Positions 31,790 through 43,079 of a stretch of 64,000 nucleotides of DNA are shown in pieces (within the stretch, counting starts at the first letter, position 1; each line of letters starts with the position of its first letter). Both the position numbers and the translations under genes were made by a program. Location of the stretch: positions 75,026,018-75,090,017 of the forward strand of contig NC_051063.1 of assembly GCF_004664715.2 (NCBI RefSeq), given 5' to 3'. The DNA is from Peromyscus leucopus (taxonomy: Eukaryota > Chordata > Mammalia > Rodentia > Cricetidae). The notes beneath the pieces were generated by a model. It was not told where the DNA came from. It made no database searches and was given only the letters and a program-made list of their open reading frames with translations.

Positions 31790-32175
31790 TTTTCTTGGGA
31801 ATCTGCTCTTTTAAGCTCCTCCGGCCTGCAGGGGGAGCCCTTCCCTCTTCTTCTTGACGCTCTTGCCTTCCTTTTGAGAAGCCTGTATGAGCAGCAGCTA
31901 TACATTTTAATTCTTTTCACCCCTTCCCTGGCGGTCACATTCAGAGTAAAATGAACTTAGAGCAGTCCTTAGCTCATTTATACTGCTTTGCTACGAAACT
32001 TTTTACTGTCGCCAAGATAATATGGTATCCAATCACACAAGAATGGCCGATGTTGCCATTTATATTTGAGATTAAGCAATAGAATATAAATTTATCCTGG
32101 TACCATAGCTGGAAAGTGGCCTTTGTTTTGCTGTTCATTGCTGAGTTCTCTGCCAGTTATCTCACTTCCATGAGA
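31790..32175. promoter_or_regulatory. Candidate conserved non-coding element
   Basis: Repeat-free; CG-containing patches ('cctccggcctgcagggggag', 31818-31837) next to AT-rich motif clusters ('gattaagcaatagaatataa', 'caagataatatggtatccaa'). No open frame above 60 codons. The base texture suggests constraint; only alignment can show it. Confidence 0.28.
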
Positions 32176-32194
32176 GTTTTCACTGATTTTTTTC

Positions 32195-32300
32195 CCTCAC
32201 TTTTGAAATTAATTTTTAGTGGGTACATAAACTACTTGTTTCGTCATGGCATTTCCTAATGTTGTACTTTGCTCATGTTCACCCTTCCAACGTTGTGACA
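32195..32300. repeat. Possible L1-derived fragment
   Basis: 'catggcatttcctaatgttg' and 'tactttgctcatgttcaccc' resemble a common rodent L1-associated motif, similar to the start of the repeat at 25.47 kb. Short and weak. Confidence 0.35.
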
Positions 32301-32374
32301 GGGAAAGACAGTGCAGAGGTTCCTACATCTCAGATTCTTCCTGGGATCATTTTAAGTTTAACTAGAATTTGATC

Positions 32375-32735
32375 TCTTTGATGGGAAGCCCCACGGAAAA
32401 TTCAACTGTATTCAAGGAACGCAAGGTCAAGATGCCCCAGCTAACTTACCTTGGCTCCTGTTAAACTGCCTGCTTGTGCAGACCTCCTCTTCTAGCCTAC
32501 TACTATACTAGCTTCTGTTTAACTGTTTGCTTGCACAAAATTTCCCCCTGAGGCTGCAGCAGGAGATACCAGGATGTGGTTTTTGCCTTTAAAAAAAATT
32601 CTTATTCTAAACACTTGGTATTATACTTGGGTCCCAAATACCTGAGTGTAGTTCCAGCAGGCTAGAATAAACACTTTCAACTGGCTATTAACTGTCTCAG
32701 AGTGGTCATCTCTTGTGGGGATCCCCATAATGCTG
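32375..32735 (+). mobile_element. ERV LTR, probably solitary
   Basis: Two tandem-like halves, 'ttaaactgcctgcttgtgca' and 'tttaactgtttgcttgcaca', are followed by 'caggagataccaggatgtgg', a TATA-like 'gcctttaaaaaa', and 'ggcttgg'-type R sequence. The AATAAA signal in 'agaataaacactttcaactg' sits near the 3' end, then 'ctgtctcagagtggtcatc'. Promoter-then-polyadenylation order gives + orientation. No internal region is seen on either side. Confidence 0.6.
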
Positions 32736-34762
32736 TCCCCCATTCTCTTCTCCTTCTCAATAGCTTCCTTTTTTCTTTACTTACTACATAAAGAACTTAT
32801 TCTTACTTTCAAAAATGTTCCTCTTCAAGTCTCAACCCATTTAAGCATCACTGATCTTTAACTTAAGGGTTTAGTCCACTTGGACTTAACCTTATCACCA
32901 ATGGAGACGGGTTTACCTTGGTCCACTTGTGTGTATATATGATGTATTTGTAGGTGGATTATAGGAAGCAGCCACTGTACTCTTCATGTATTCCTCGGTC
33001 ATTAAAGATTCTGAACTCTCAGCAGCATAGGAAATTTTGAGGCCAGCTAACATTATTCCATTTCAGAGGAATCTTGTGGGGATATTACAATCTACAAATG
33101 AAATAACTCACCATTTGACCAACTGATAAGAGAAATTATGACAATTTATTTAATTCTGGCCTCCAGCCCTTTGCAGAGACATAGAATCCTCCATGTTTGG
33201 CAATACACTTTATTTTACATCCCTAATTAGGGTAAAACAGTCGACTTTGCAGATTCCCATCCTTCCCTACATCCACCTTTCTATATTTTTAAAATAAATA
33301 GCACACACATCAGTGTACTTGGAATCGTTCATGTGAAGATGCGGTGATGGGACAAAGGACAGGAGACTCAAGGATCCCGAGGCCCTGACTCAAGACTTTG
33401 AATCCAAGCCTTGCAGAATGGCAACCTTTCATCTTGTAGTGGCAGTCACTTGACAGAATCAGGACTGTCTTCCTTCTCTAAAGGAATCTACTTTTTGTTC
33501 TTTATGAAATGAGCAAAGAGAAGAAAATTGTGCAGCACCCAGAGATTTAGGAAAACAGGCAGGATTACTCTGTTATCCTTTTTTCCTTGTTAAAAATAAT
33601 ATAGTTCAACCACTAGAAATGTCCACACAGCTTCAGCTCTTTGCCACAAAGTTAAGTTTTTCACACACATCCCCACAGATGCAGACTCACTCATGTTGCT
33701 CAGTGGGCACAGGGTTATGTAGCTACTTCAGAACATGACTTGACTCCAGCCCCTCACCTGAAACAGTCCTTCCCTGTCACAGCTGATACACCCTGGGAGC
33801 AAAGATTCAGCATAAGCATTGATAAACACCTGTTTGGTGAACTAAAGAGAAATTTATACCCAAGAAAAGTGCACACAGATATGGGGAACGTACTACCCAG
33901 TGGTTTAATTTGCCCCTCATTAGCAAGGAAAGATCACCTGTTTGACCATGTGTATGAGTACTAGGGGACTGTAACTGTGCTGAGGTGCCTGAACTAACTG
34001 TAATGCGCTTTTTGCTAGCATAAACTCCAGGCCTTACTCAGACCTCTTGTACACTGGATCACCATTTCCCTGTTCGTTTGCCTTGGCTTTCAACTTCAGG
34101 TGTCACTGAAGTTCATTGCACAGGGTTTCATAGCTCAGAGGGTAAAAGGCAATGTCATAAGAATAGGTAAAAGGCCCTGTCCGTCTTACAGGAAATTCTA
34201 GTTTTGGACCAATCACCTCATCCCATTTGGTGCAGGCTTTCTAGCACCCCCAGGATGAATTCACTGAGGGGCTGCTCCTTGTCCATCTAGATCCTTGCCT
34301 GTCTGGGCCCCAGCAGAGGGATCAGTCTGCATAATACCTTGCACACCACTCACACAACGACAAATGGGCTTTCTTGGCTTTTTTGTTGATGGGCAGGAGT
34401 CAGTTCCTCTCTGTTACTACTGGATTTGAATCTCACCCCTTAAGAGGTCTGCATTTCTGATTTCTTAAGGGTAAAGAATTCTACCTAATAAATTCTAACT
34501 TGCAGAGAATGGTTTACTACAGAATTGTAAGTGATGTTTTACTTTCCCAGGGGTTTTTAAGAGGTAGGCCTTTTGTGCTGTGTTACACCCTCTAAATGCA
34601 AAGAGAGGCAGGTCTTCTCACTTACCCATCCTTCCTATTATGTAAGGTGGGTGCTCACATCACACTGCCTGGTCTAAACTATGCAGCAATCCCCACTCTG
34701 TCAATGAAGATATCAGGGCCCAAGAGTGGCAAGTTTTGCTTCAGCAAATGGATGCTATATAG

Positions 34763-34766
<4 letters not shown>
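32736..34766. other. Unique non-coding DNA
   Basis: A 2-kb stretch with no recognised gene; the longest frames (74-80 codons) have no domain. No confident repeat. Confidence 0.5.
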
Positions 34767-34768
<2 letters not shown>

Positions 34769-34809
<41 letters not shown>

Positions 34810-34955
34810 GTTTTTCGAGACAGGGTTTCTCTGTGTAGCTTTGCGCCTTTCCTGGGACTCACTTGGTAGCCCAGGCTGGCCTCGAACTCACAGAGATCCG
34901 CCTGGCTCTGCCTCCCGAGTGCTGGGATTAAAGGCGTGCGCCACCAACGCCCGGC
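34769..34955 (-). repeat. Young B1 SINE with 42-base poly-T tail and 15-bp TSD
   Basis: The T-run 34767-34808 is the poly-A tail of a minus-strand B1. The body is full length and nearly free of CpG decay ('ttgcgcc', 'ggcgtgcgccaccaacgccc'), with an exact TSD gctatataggttctt at 34754-34768 and 34956-34970. The copy at 43860 matches it closely, differing mainly at CpG sites. The intact tail, exact TSD and CpG retention mark a recent insertion. Confidence 0.97.
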
Positions 34956-35029
34956 GCTATATAGGTTCTTATTCAACACTCTCCTTCCTTATAGCTCAAG
35001 GCTTAGTTGAGGATCCCTCAACAGTCTCC

Positions 35030-35353
35030 TGTTCTGGGATATTTGTGCACTGTGTGAACATATATTGCTGTGATTTGTTTAATAAAGAGGTCAACAGCCA
35101 ATAGCTAGGCAGGAGGTATAGGTATAATTGAGGTGCAGAGGAGGTGCCAATGAGATGCCGAGAGGAAACAAGAGGTGCAAGATGGAAGAGAGGTAACGCC
35201 ACATGGTAGAATGTAGATTAATATAAATTGGTTGATTTAAGTTCCAAGAGCTAGTTTGAGACAAGCCTAAGCTAAAGGCCAAACATTCATAATTAGAAAG
35301 ACGTCTCCGTGTCATTATTTGGGAGCTGGTGGGACAGATAAAGACTCATTACA
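35030..35353 (+). mobile_element. Solitary ERV LTR (cricetid-type, ERVK/MYSERV-like)
   Basis: Begins TGTTCTGGGATATTTG. It continues 'gctgtgatttgtttaataaa', 'gccaatagctaggcaggagg', 'acgccacatggtagaatgta', 'gattaatataaattggttga', 'gacaagcctaagctaaaggc' and 'gagctggtgggacagataaa', ending '...attaca'. TG...CA termini fit an LTR. No internal sequence adjoins it, so it is a solo LTR. The immediate flanks gtctcc and atctct could be a degraded 6-bp TSD. It shares its opening with the LTR at 7997. Confidence 0.7.
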
Positions 35354-35595
35354 ATCTCTATAGCCCCCTCAAGTATCCAGCCACTCTCCTTCACCCTCAC
35401 TTTTGGATGAACTTTGCAGCTTGTCCTAGAATGAAGGTTTGTAGCCCTAAAATACAGCCTTAAAATGGTTATTTATTATTCTTTGTTTTGCAAGCTTTTC
35501 TTTTTCCTGCTAATTCAGCAAATACTCCATTAAAAGGGAATACCAACTCTCTAATATCAAGGTTTCTTTTTAACAAATTTTATTTTATTTTTTTA

Positions 35596-35597
<2 letters not shown>

Positions 35598-35648
<51 letters not shown>

Positions 35649-35820
35649 TTGTGTGTGGTTATTTGAATGTGAGTGCAGGTACCTGTGGAGGCCAGAAGAA
35701 GGCATCAGATCCTCTGGAACTGGAGTTAGAGGCAGTTGTGAGCGGCCCAGTTTGAGTGGGAGAAACTAAACCCAGGTTCTCTGCAAGAAGAGCAAACTGC
35801 CTTAGCTCTCTGACCCCTCA
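35598..35820 (-). repeat. B3 SINE with (TG)n tail
   Basis: (TG)22 to 35644, then inverted B3: 'acctgtggaggccagaagaa', 'ggcatcagatcctctggaac', 'tggagttagaggcagttgtg', 'cccaggttctctgcaagaag' and 'cttagctctctgacccct'. Confidence 0.88.
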
Positions 35821-36561
35821 AGGCAATGTTTTAAATTGTTTGTGCCCTTCCATGCTGTGCCATGGGCTAACAACTGCCCCCTTCCCCAGGTCAAGAAGTG
35901 CTGTCTTTGTAAGCCCTGGAGCGGGTGCCTTCTAAGCCACCCCAAGCTGTTGTTCCTATCCATTCCTCTGAAGCTTGAGTTTCCCTTTCTCAGTCCCTGG
36001 CTCTCCTCACTGCTGGCTGACTTGTCAGGCCTGTCAGGAGAAGCACTTAGATTGATCTCTGTGTTTCTTTTCTCACAAACATTATTCTTTGTTCACCTCC
36101 TGTCACGGCGCTGCAAGCCTGGCTGCTCTCAGAGAGAAGCTTGAGTTCCACAGAGTTCTGCTTCCATGTGAGGCCAGTGACTGTTGGCATTTTGGACAAG
36201 ATACTTCTCGGTTGTGGGAGTGTCCTTGCAGTAACAAATGCTAAGCAGACTCCCCGGCCTCTGCACACCAGATACCAGGAGCATCCTCCATCCCCACAGT
36301 CTCTAGGCACTGCCAAGTATGCCCTGTGGACAGATGTGCTCCTGGTTGCAAAGCCCTGTTCTAAGGGACTGGTCCAGCCATTCATAAAACTGAAGTGGAG
36401 CACAGCGCTCTGACTTCTTATCTGTGGTAGTAATTGAGAGCTAACTACTGTCTCAGTTTATCTGAGTGAGGCTCCTACTCAGGAAATACACTCAAATATG
36501 AGCTGTTTTGTTGGAAACACTGGTGCCTTTTCTTGCAAACCACAAGGCCTTTTGTGAAGAG
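35821..36561. other. Unique non-coding DNA
   Basis: Overlapping frames on both strands (102, 118 and 90 codons between 35836 and 36413) occupy the same bases and lack domains, so they are treated as chance in a less AT-rich stretch. Confidence 0.45.
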
Positions 36562-36829
36562 TCTCTAGAGACAGCTCAGTTGGTAAACAGCTTGCCCCAC
36601 AAGTATGAGGATCTGAGTTCAGTCCCCAGGATTCACATAAAACCAGATAGAGAGACATGCATTTACACTCTCAATGGTGAGAAGAGGAGACACATGGATC
36701 CCTGGATCTTGATGTCCAGCCAGTCTAACCTAATCAGTGAATTCTAGGCCAGGGAGAGACTTGGTCCCAAAAAACACGGTGGATGGCTCCTGAGGAATGC
36801 CATCCAAGGTTGATGTCTGGCCTCCACAG

Positions 36830-36882
<53 letters not shown>
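36562..36882 (+). repeat. B4 SINE with (CA)n tail
   Basis: 'agagacagctcagttggtaa', 'acaagtatgaggatctgagt', 'tcagtccccaggattcacat', 'ctaggccagggagagacttg', 'ggatggctcctgaggaatgc' and 'ggttgatgtctggcctccac' follow B4 order, ending in (CA)26 at 36831-36882. Confidence 0.87.
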
Positions 36883-36884
<2 letters not shown>

Positions 36885-37746
36885 TGTGAGTTCAGTTTGA
36901 AGAAGGCATACTTCTGCGGGATCACAGTAAGCTTTCATATTTTATGACATTTCAGGGCTTAATGAAGCGCTTCCTATTTGGTCTTCAGCTCAAAGTTTGG
37001 ATCCTCTTGGTACTAAAAGAACTATTATCATCTTTATTACTGCTGTGTTAAAATCACCCTCTGCAAACTGAATCCACATGCTTTAAGAACTTCATACTGG
37101 TTTTATTTTCTTCCTAGGGACATTATGGGCATATATATATTTCCTTTGGTCATAAATTAAGCAAAACAGAAATAATTTTATAAAAAATCCTCTGGCAGGT
37201 AATATTGTGATTGTCTCTTACTCCTACATTTCCCTACAACAGGTGGAATTGATCCAAATGCTTCTTATTAAGTGAAAACCAAATCTCTGTGGCAGGGTAC
37301 AATAAGGGCATGAGTTTGCCCCTGATTGCCCCTTGGTAACAGTGTACAACACTGGTCCCTAACCAACCATCATCCCCAACATCCTTTTTCTAAGCTATCA
37401 AAGTTCATCACTGTACACACAGGGGTGGTTTTCAATGTAATCTCCTCCCCATGACTTTTTCTGGCCTTAGTTAGACTAAAAAATAATCTTGATTTGAGAG
37501 TTCTTACCCATGAGGGAATGCTTATCATAGCCATCTATATTCGCAAGTGGGTTTTGTTTGGGTCTGGTGGGCCACTCTGATACCCACAGACTTCATCACT
37601 GAGATGATGGCTGGGGTCCTTCAGGAAATGATGCGATTTCTAATTCCTTCTGGTCTTAGGAGATGGTCTTGGAAGAAATGGTTTGATCTTGGTGTAGTCA
37701 CAGTAGAATATAATGAGGATCCATAAGCTCAAAGGGGCTGGGGTGG
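36883..37746. other. Unique non-coding DNA
   Basis: AT-rich; no gene, repeat or frame of note. Confidence 0.5.
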
Positions 37747-37959
37747 GGCTGGAGAGATGGCTAATGGGTTAAGAAAACTTGCTGCTCTTGCAGAGGGCCA
37801 GGGACCAGCACCCACATCCTAAGATGCTAGGCTACCTAGGACTCACCTGATGCCCTCTTCTGGTCTCTGTGGGCACTTGCATGCCTGTGGTGCACATCCA
37901 TACATTCAGGTCCATACACATACAGATAAAATTACACACACACACACACACACACACAC
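37747..37959 (+). repeat. B3 SINE with (CA)n tail
   Basis: 'ggggctggagagatggctaa', 'gggttaagaaaacttgctgc', 'gccctcttctggtctctgtg', 'ggcacttgcatgcctgtggt' and a CA tail (37934-37959). A duplicated 'ggggctgg' precedes the head. Confidence 0.87.
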
Positions 37960-39223
37960 TTGAGAAAAGCTGTCTTAATTCTCCATGTGTAATAAGAACA
38001 GGCACAGGCTGAACACCTGTAATCTGGGGCTTGATGTCTATCAAGCTGGCAGGGACACACAAGGAGATTTGAGGAAAAACATAAAACAAATGTTGCGAAA
38101 TTGGGAAGTGTGTGAGATCCTTGACTTTTCCTCACAGTGTGGCACGCTTTTGTGACATGTAGGCTCTTGGGTGCTTTAGCAGCACAGTGAGAGCACAGTC
38201 CCCACTGACCATTGTTTCGGCTTCACAGACTCTAGGGTGCCCCAGGAGTCTCGTTGACAGCCAGTGAGCAGGTCACACCCTGACCATCCCACAGAGCAAC
38301 AGGCATCACAGTGACCTGGGGGCAATCTATGGTTACATGGAAAGCAGAGTTCATGGCAGAGATGCCGGGGTATAGTTTGAGAATCGGCAGGAGTTTCCAA
38401 TCAGATATTTTAGATTAATTTGAAAGTTCTCTGGGCAATACTCTGTCATGGATCCACGTCTTCCCCTTTAACAAATGACTTCACTGAAGCCAGCGGCATC
38501 CCTATGGAGTTCATTTTTGTCCCTGGTGTATTGTCAGTGAAGCAGTGCGAAGAGACTCGGAATACTGGGTGATTCAGGCAGTTCCCGGAAATGGTCCGAG
38601 AGCTGCCTCGATTCCCAGATGCCTCGGCATGGCTGCCATCCTGGAGTGAGCCTATGACAGGCTGCCCCAGTTACATGCTTTTCATCTTGAAACTGACTTG
38701 TCAGGAGAAGTCATGGTGTAAGGTGGGAGCGCATGAGCATTGAGATCACCAAGACACTTAACTGTGGATAGAGACAAGTGAGCTGCAGCCTCGGCTAGAG
38801 GGAGGAGGTGTTCTGGGGCTCTGGGAAGAAATCGCTTCTCATCAGAGCTTCCCATGAATCACGGTGCTGCAGCCAGAGGCCATTGCTCTCACGGAACAGA
38901 ATGTTCACTTGAAACACCAAGAAGCATAGAATTGGGGAGTGTACCTTCTGCGCTAAGAGGCCAACCACACTCCTCTCTCACATTTACAAAGCCTGCTTCG
39001 GTTTGCAAGCAGCATTCTGGAACTTTCCATTATTTGAAATGTAATCTGGGGAGTTGAACTTCATGGAGCTGCTAGTGAATGAATGCAGATTCAAAGAGGG
39101 GTACTGTGCGGGCTGCCCTGTGAGCAGACATGGCAGACAGCCCAGGTGTCAGACTCAACTTATTAGTGGCCCCTGTGTCTAAGGCCAGGGTCAGACAAGT
39201 TTGCCAGTGTCCATCACTCATTT

Positions 39224-39226
<3 letters not shown>
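37960..39226. other. Unique non-coding DNA
   Basis: No gene or repeat recognised. The interval 38500-38800 has more CpG than its surroundings ('gtgcgaagagactcggaata', 'ggtccgagagctgcctcgat') but far below a CpG island. Confidence 0.45.

Positions 39227-39316
<90 letters not shown>
39227..39316. repeat. (TC)n-(TG)n compound microsatellite
   Basis: About 26 TC units followed directly by about 18 TG units, adjoining a minus-strand B4 piece at its tail side. Confidence 0.97.
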
Positions 39317-39455
39317 TGTGGAGGCCAGAGGTCAGGTGTGTCTTCTATGGTGTTGCAGCTCATTTTTCAAGAGAGGGTCTGTTCCTTAGAGCTTACAAAC
39401 TTCCTCACACTCTTGTCTCTGCCTCCCTCCCAGTGCTGTGATTACAGGAACTCAG
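39317..39455 (-). repeat. B4 SINE, 5'-truncated
   Basis: 'tgtggaggccagaggtcagg', 'ttttcaagagagggtctgtt' and 'cctcccagtgctgtgattac' represent the inverted B1-like half; the ID half is missing. Confidence 0.7.
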
Positions 39456-39926
39456 GGTGTAAGATGGCTTTCCACATCGGTATTAACATGGCTTTTTAAG
39501 GTTCTCAGGGAGTTACAGAGCACGGCAGGTTTTCTGTTATCAGGCCTAGCCATCTCACTTCCCAGTGGGCCAAGGACACTGCAGGCTGATTTCAAACACC
39601 CTTGGACCCAAGCACACTGCCACACATTTCTGTTGGCCATCCAGTTGACTCAGCTGCAAGTCATCACTCCCAAGAGCGGCCGATCCCACTTCCTACTCGA
39701 AGCTCACTTGGCCCCATTTTGCTGGGAAGACGTCATGGTGGAGGAGGATCTGTGGGTGAGAGAGAGAATCCTTCCCAAGGTAAACAGGAAACCCACAGGG
39801 CCCAGGACGCGCAGAGGTCCTAGAAGTCCCAGACATCAATCCATTGGGAACAGCCACACTACAGATCATGCCCAGCTTCCGTCCGGGTAAAGACTATGCT
39901 GCTTTTTTTGTTAAGGAAAACAGTGA
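39456..39926. other. Unique DNA containing the longest open frame (not called as a gene)
   Basis: A 150-codon plus-strand frame starts at 39438 inside the B4 edge and runs to 39890; a second plus frame and a minus frame overlap it. The translation has no domain, signal or repeat that I recognise. A start inside a SINE and the absence of splice or promoter cues make it most likely chance in a GC-richer stretch. Confidence 0.45.
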
Positions 39927-40125
39927 GGTGGGGATGGAGAGATGGCTCAACAGTGAAGACCACATACTGCTCTTGGAGAGGATCTGCGTTCCCTGCATAC
40001 GTAGTAGCGCACAGTCACCCGCAACCCCAGCTCCAATGGATCTGATGCCTCTTTTGGCCTCTCCAGGCACACATACTCACATGCACATATCTATAGAAAT
40101 GTACACAATTAAAAATTAAAAATGG
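39927..40125 (+). repeat. B3 SINE
   Basis: 'ggtggggatggagagatggc', 'tactgctcttggagaggatc', 'gcaaccccagctccaatgga', 'cctcttttggcctctccagg' and an A-rich end with 'aattaaaaattaaaaatggg'. Confidence 0.85.
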
Positions 40126-40859
40126 GAAAAAACGTTTTTAAAAGAAAGGGGGAAATGGGTACAGATGCGTTCTAGGGGTTCTCTAGGTTTCCTGGTGTCA
40201 TGGAAACTTCCTCTTCTTTGTTTTAAAAGAAAATAGAAAGTATACCCTGATTTGACAGTCTTGATTTTGACAAGTGTCCCAAAAAGTCTATGGGAAGGGG
40301 ACCAAGGACAGGAGACTAGGTGACACACAACCACTCTCTGGTTTCGCCCCCAGCACACACACTTAGCTGCTGCGCTTTGGTGTCTTTCCTTACACAGCTA
40401 AGGCGGCCTTCCCAAAAAGAGTCTTGTAGGAAGGGCTTCCATCCTAACTACATCTAGAAACACAAGTGTCTTTCCTTCTGGCCTCTTCTTAGGACATTCA
40501 TGTTTCGGAAACTGTCCTTGTCTGTCCCCATTGACGCAGCCCTTCACAGCATATGCATCTTTAGCCGTTACTCTTGCTGTGAACTTGAGAGTCTGCTTGT
40601 GGTTGTCAGTAGTGTGATGTACAAGGCTGGGTGGCTTTGGGAGACATGACTTCCTGTTTCCTCTCCCTCCGTGTCCTCTTCTGTTCCGCCCTCCCTCCCC
40701 TTAGTCCCCTTAAGCAGATAGTAAGCTGTGGGTTTCCTTGTAGCCTTAAGTGTCTACAACAGGTATCTGTGGGACCATTTTAAATGGCTTTCTAAATACA
40801 CCATTGATGTATCAGAGCAAGAGGAAAGAGAAAATAGATGAATAAAATGTGTATTTAAG
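40126..40859. other. Unique non-coding DNA
   Basis: No gene or repeat recognised; an 80-codon minus frame (40116-40358) has no domain. Confidence 0.5.
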
Positions 40860-41155
40860 GAGATAACAAATGGGAAATTTCCCAAATTGATAGAAGACAC
40901 AAATCAAAGAAGAGTAAATACAAGCAAATGTCAGCAAGGTATGTTATAGTCAGACTGCTGAAAATCAGGATAAAAACAAAGTTTAACACAGCAGAAAAAG
41001 AACACAGACATGAGACAACAATTCAGATGGGGTCTGTCATTTCTATTTTTTCATAATAATTAATGGTAAAAGCATAAATAATTTCTTTACAGTTCTGGCT
41101 TTAAATAGCAAAGGGAAACAAAACAAAACAACAAAGAGAATATTATCAATATAGA
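40860..41155 (+). repeat. Old L1 (L1M-type) LINE fragment
   Basis: 'gggaaatttcccaaattgat', 'agaagacacaaatcaaagaa', 'agtcagactgctgaaaatca', 'ggataaaaacaaagtttaac' match the region of old mammalian L1 in which 'aaaccgctgaaaaccaaagataaag'-like text occurs. A-rich and diverged. Cut on the right by a B3. Confidence 0.55.
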
Positions 41156-41164
41156 GTTCTTTAA

Positions 41165-41330
41165 AAATATTTATTTTCTTTTTTTAAATTATGTGTATGC
41201 ATGTGTGTATATGTGTGGGTTTATGCACGTGCATGCAGTATCCACAGAGTTCAGAAAAGAGAATCAGATTCCCAGGAGCTAGAGTTACAGTCAGTACTCA
41301 TAAACACTGAGCGATCTCGCTAGCCGCCCA
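41165..41330 (-). repeat. B3-like SINE, diverged, inside the L1
   Basis: 'tatgcatgtgtgtatatgtg', 'tatccacagagttcagaaaa', 'tcagattcccaggagctaga' and 'gttacagtcagtac' in inverted B3 order, ending near 'gatctcgctagccgccc'. Confidence 0.65.
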
Positions 41331-41334
41331 TCAA

Positions 41335-41450
41335 TATAGTATTGGTATTCAGCAAAACTCTAATAAAAAACAAGAAGGTGTCTCCAACAGACCTAAACAA
41401 GAAGAAATACTCAAAGATCTTTTTTCACCTGGAGGGAAATGAGGCCACAT
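41335..41450 (+). repeat. Old L1 fragment, continuation
   Basis: 'ggtattcagcaaaactctaa', 'gaagaaatactcaaagatct' and 'cacctggagggaaatgaggc' resemble the L1 segment that normally follows the 40.86-kb piece. The B3 therefore interrupts one L1. Confidence 0.5.
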
Positions 41451-41794
41451 GGATGCATACGTTAGCAGGCAGGGATCTGGGCTCTCAGAGAGGGCAATGC
41501 TTGTGATTTGTTTTTAAATTTTCATTCTGCAACACAAACTATTTACTGAAAAGATTACCAGCTGCTTAAAGTAAGATACAGAAGTCAAATACAGGACAAG
41601 AAACATACAATACGTGAAGGACTACATGAACTAGTGCATCTGTGTGGTTCTTCGGGATTGTGAGGCTGCGTATTTTATTTGAAAATAGACGGTCATGAGG
41701 TGGAGATGTACATAGAAAAAGCACAAGAGAAAACTGAAGTTAGTGAAGGGGTAAGTAAAGTGAAACAGTCGGAGCATCTTATTAACCCCAGAGG

Positions 41795-41895
41795 AGACAG
41801 TAAGAACAAGGAGGAGAAGAAAAGAGTGGGATGAGGAGAAAGAAAAGGGGGAGAAGGAGGCAGTGGTGGAGGAGGAAGAGAAAGAGGATAAATTA
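41795..41895. repeat. Purine-rich (GGA/GAA)n tract
   Basis: About 100 bp almost entirely A and G on the + strand, with irregular GGAGAA and GAGGAA units. Adjoins the B2-family SINE. Confidence 0.85.
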
Positions 41896-41906
41896 GAATG
41901 CTCTGG

Positions 41907-42100
41907 GAGGGCTGGAGAGATCGTTTAGCGGTTAAGAGCACAGACTCTTCTTCCAAAGGACCTGGGTTCAATTCCCAGCACCCACAAGGCAGTTCACAAC
42001 TGTCTGTAACCCCAGTGCCAGGGGATCTGAGACTCTCATACAGAGGTACAGGCAGGCAAAAACCCAATCTACATTAAATAAATAAACAAATCTTTAAAAA
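41907..42100 (+). repeat. B2-family SINE (B2/B3)
   Basis: 'gggctggagagatcgtttag', 'cggttaagagcacagactct', 'ggacctgggttcaattccca', 'gcacccacaaggcagttcac' and an end with 'aaataaataaacaaatcttt'. The tRNA-like head is well preserved. Confidence 0.88.
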
Positions 42101-42104
42101 CTGG

Positions 42105-42590
42105 TTTGGGAGAAAATACGGCAACATCTAAGGCTATGAGATAGAGGCATATGTTCCTGGTGGGAATACTAAATGGCTTATGCACCTTGAAGTAGTATTT
42201 GGAAGGTTCTTTAAAAAATGCATCTTCTTTCTGATGCAGGAAGTCTATTACCCAGCAGAAATGGAAAAATTTGAATGTAATATAAAACTTTAAAGATGGC
42301 CTTAATAGCCCAAGACTGGAAACAACCCTACTATCCATTGATATCATCAAATGTCCTTTCCTGTCTCATACACTGGACTGAGCTCAGCAGCAAAAAGGAA
42401 TGAGCCCCTGCCATGCACAGCCACAGCATGGGAGAGTCTCAGCAGAAGGAATTCAGCAATCGAAAGAACACGTACTGCATGATCTTATGTGCACAAGGTC
42501 CTAGAATGCTCAAAACTGAGTAACAATGATATAAACCAGAAACAGGTGACCTTGCAGGTATATCTCACTCTCCTTGCTGCCCCTCTATAA
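42105..42590 (+). repeat. Old L1 LINE, ORF2 3' end and 3' UTR
   Basis: 'tcctggtgggaatactaaat', 'tattacccagcagaaatgga', 'aatagcccaagactggaaac', 'aaccctactatccattgat', 'agcagcaaaaaggaatgagc', 'acagcatgggagagtctcag' and 'tgatcttatgtgcacaaggt' keep the order of the L1 ORF2 C-terminal/3' end. The frame is destroyed by stops and indels. Confidence 0.7.
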
Positions 42591-42597
42591 TGGATGA

Positions 42598-43067
42598 TGT
42601 TCTTGTTAGTTCTAACTGTCAACTTGACATAGCCTAGAGTCATCTGTGAGGAAGAGCCTCTGTTGAGGAATTGCCTAGATCTAATTGGCTTGTGGCTATC
42701 TGTGGAAGATTATTCTAAATATTAATTGATGTGCGAGGATTTAGCTCATGCCACAGTGGATGGCACCATCTCTAGAGAGGTGGCCCTATGCTATGTAAGA
42801 GAGCTAGCTGAGTCCTATGATGCAGCTAGCAAGTAGCACCCTCAATGGTCCCTGTTGTACTTTTTAATTTAAGAAGTGAGCTCTCAGTCAGAGGTAATGC
42901 TGTAGGGAATAGCAAGCAGGATTGCCTTTAGGTTCCTGCTTTGAGTTCCTGATTTGTCTTCCCTCAGAGATGGACTCTGACCTGGAGTTAGGAGTTAAAG
43001 TAAACTTTCTGGTTCTGAGTTGTTTTTAGTCAGAGTAATTTATTACATCACCAGAAGGAAAGCTAGG
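42598..43067 (+). mobile_element. ORR1-type MaLR LTR inserted in L1
   Basis: 'taactgtcaacttgacatag', 'cctagagtcatctgtgagga', 'aattgcctagatctaattgg', 'cttgtggctatctgtgg', then 'cagagatggactctgacctg' and an end near 'tttattacatcaccagaagg'. Longer than a typical ORR1 LTR, suggesting an internal insertion around 42840-42930. Confidence 0.7.
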
Positions 43068-43079
43068 AAGGATCCCTAG

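Noticed and set aside
34767..34808. 42-base T-run as a terminator or assembly gap
   Set aside because: It is the poly-A tail of a minus-strand B1, proved by the matching TSDs.
38500..38800. Possible CpG island
   Set aside because: CpG count is slightly raised but far below island density and length.
39438..39890. Longest open frame, 150 codons, plus strand
   Set aside because: It starts inside a B4 edge, is overlapped by frames on both strands, has no recognisable domain and no promoter or splice context.
41693..42067. 124-codon minus-strand frame
   Set aside because: Made of antisense B2-family SINE plus the complement of the purine-rich tract.
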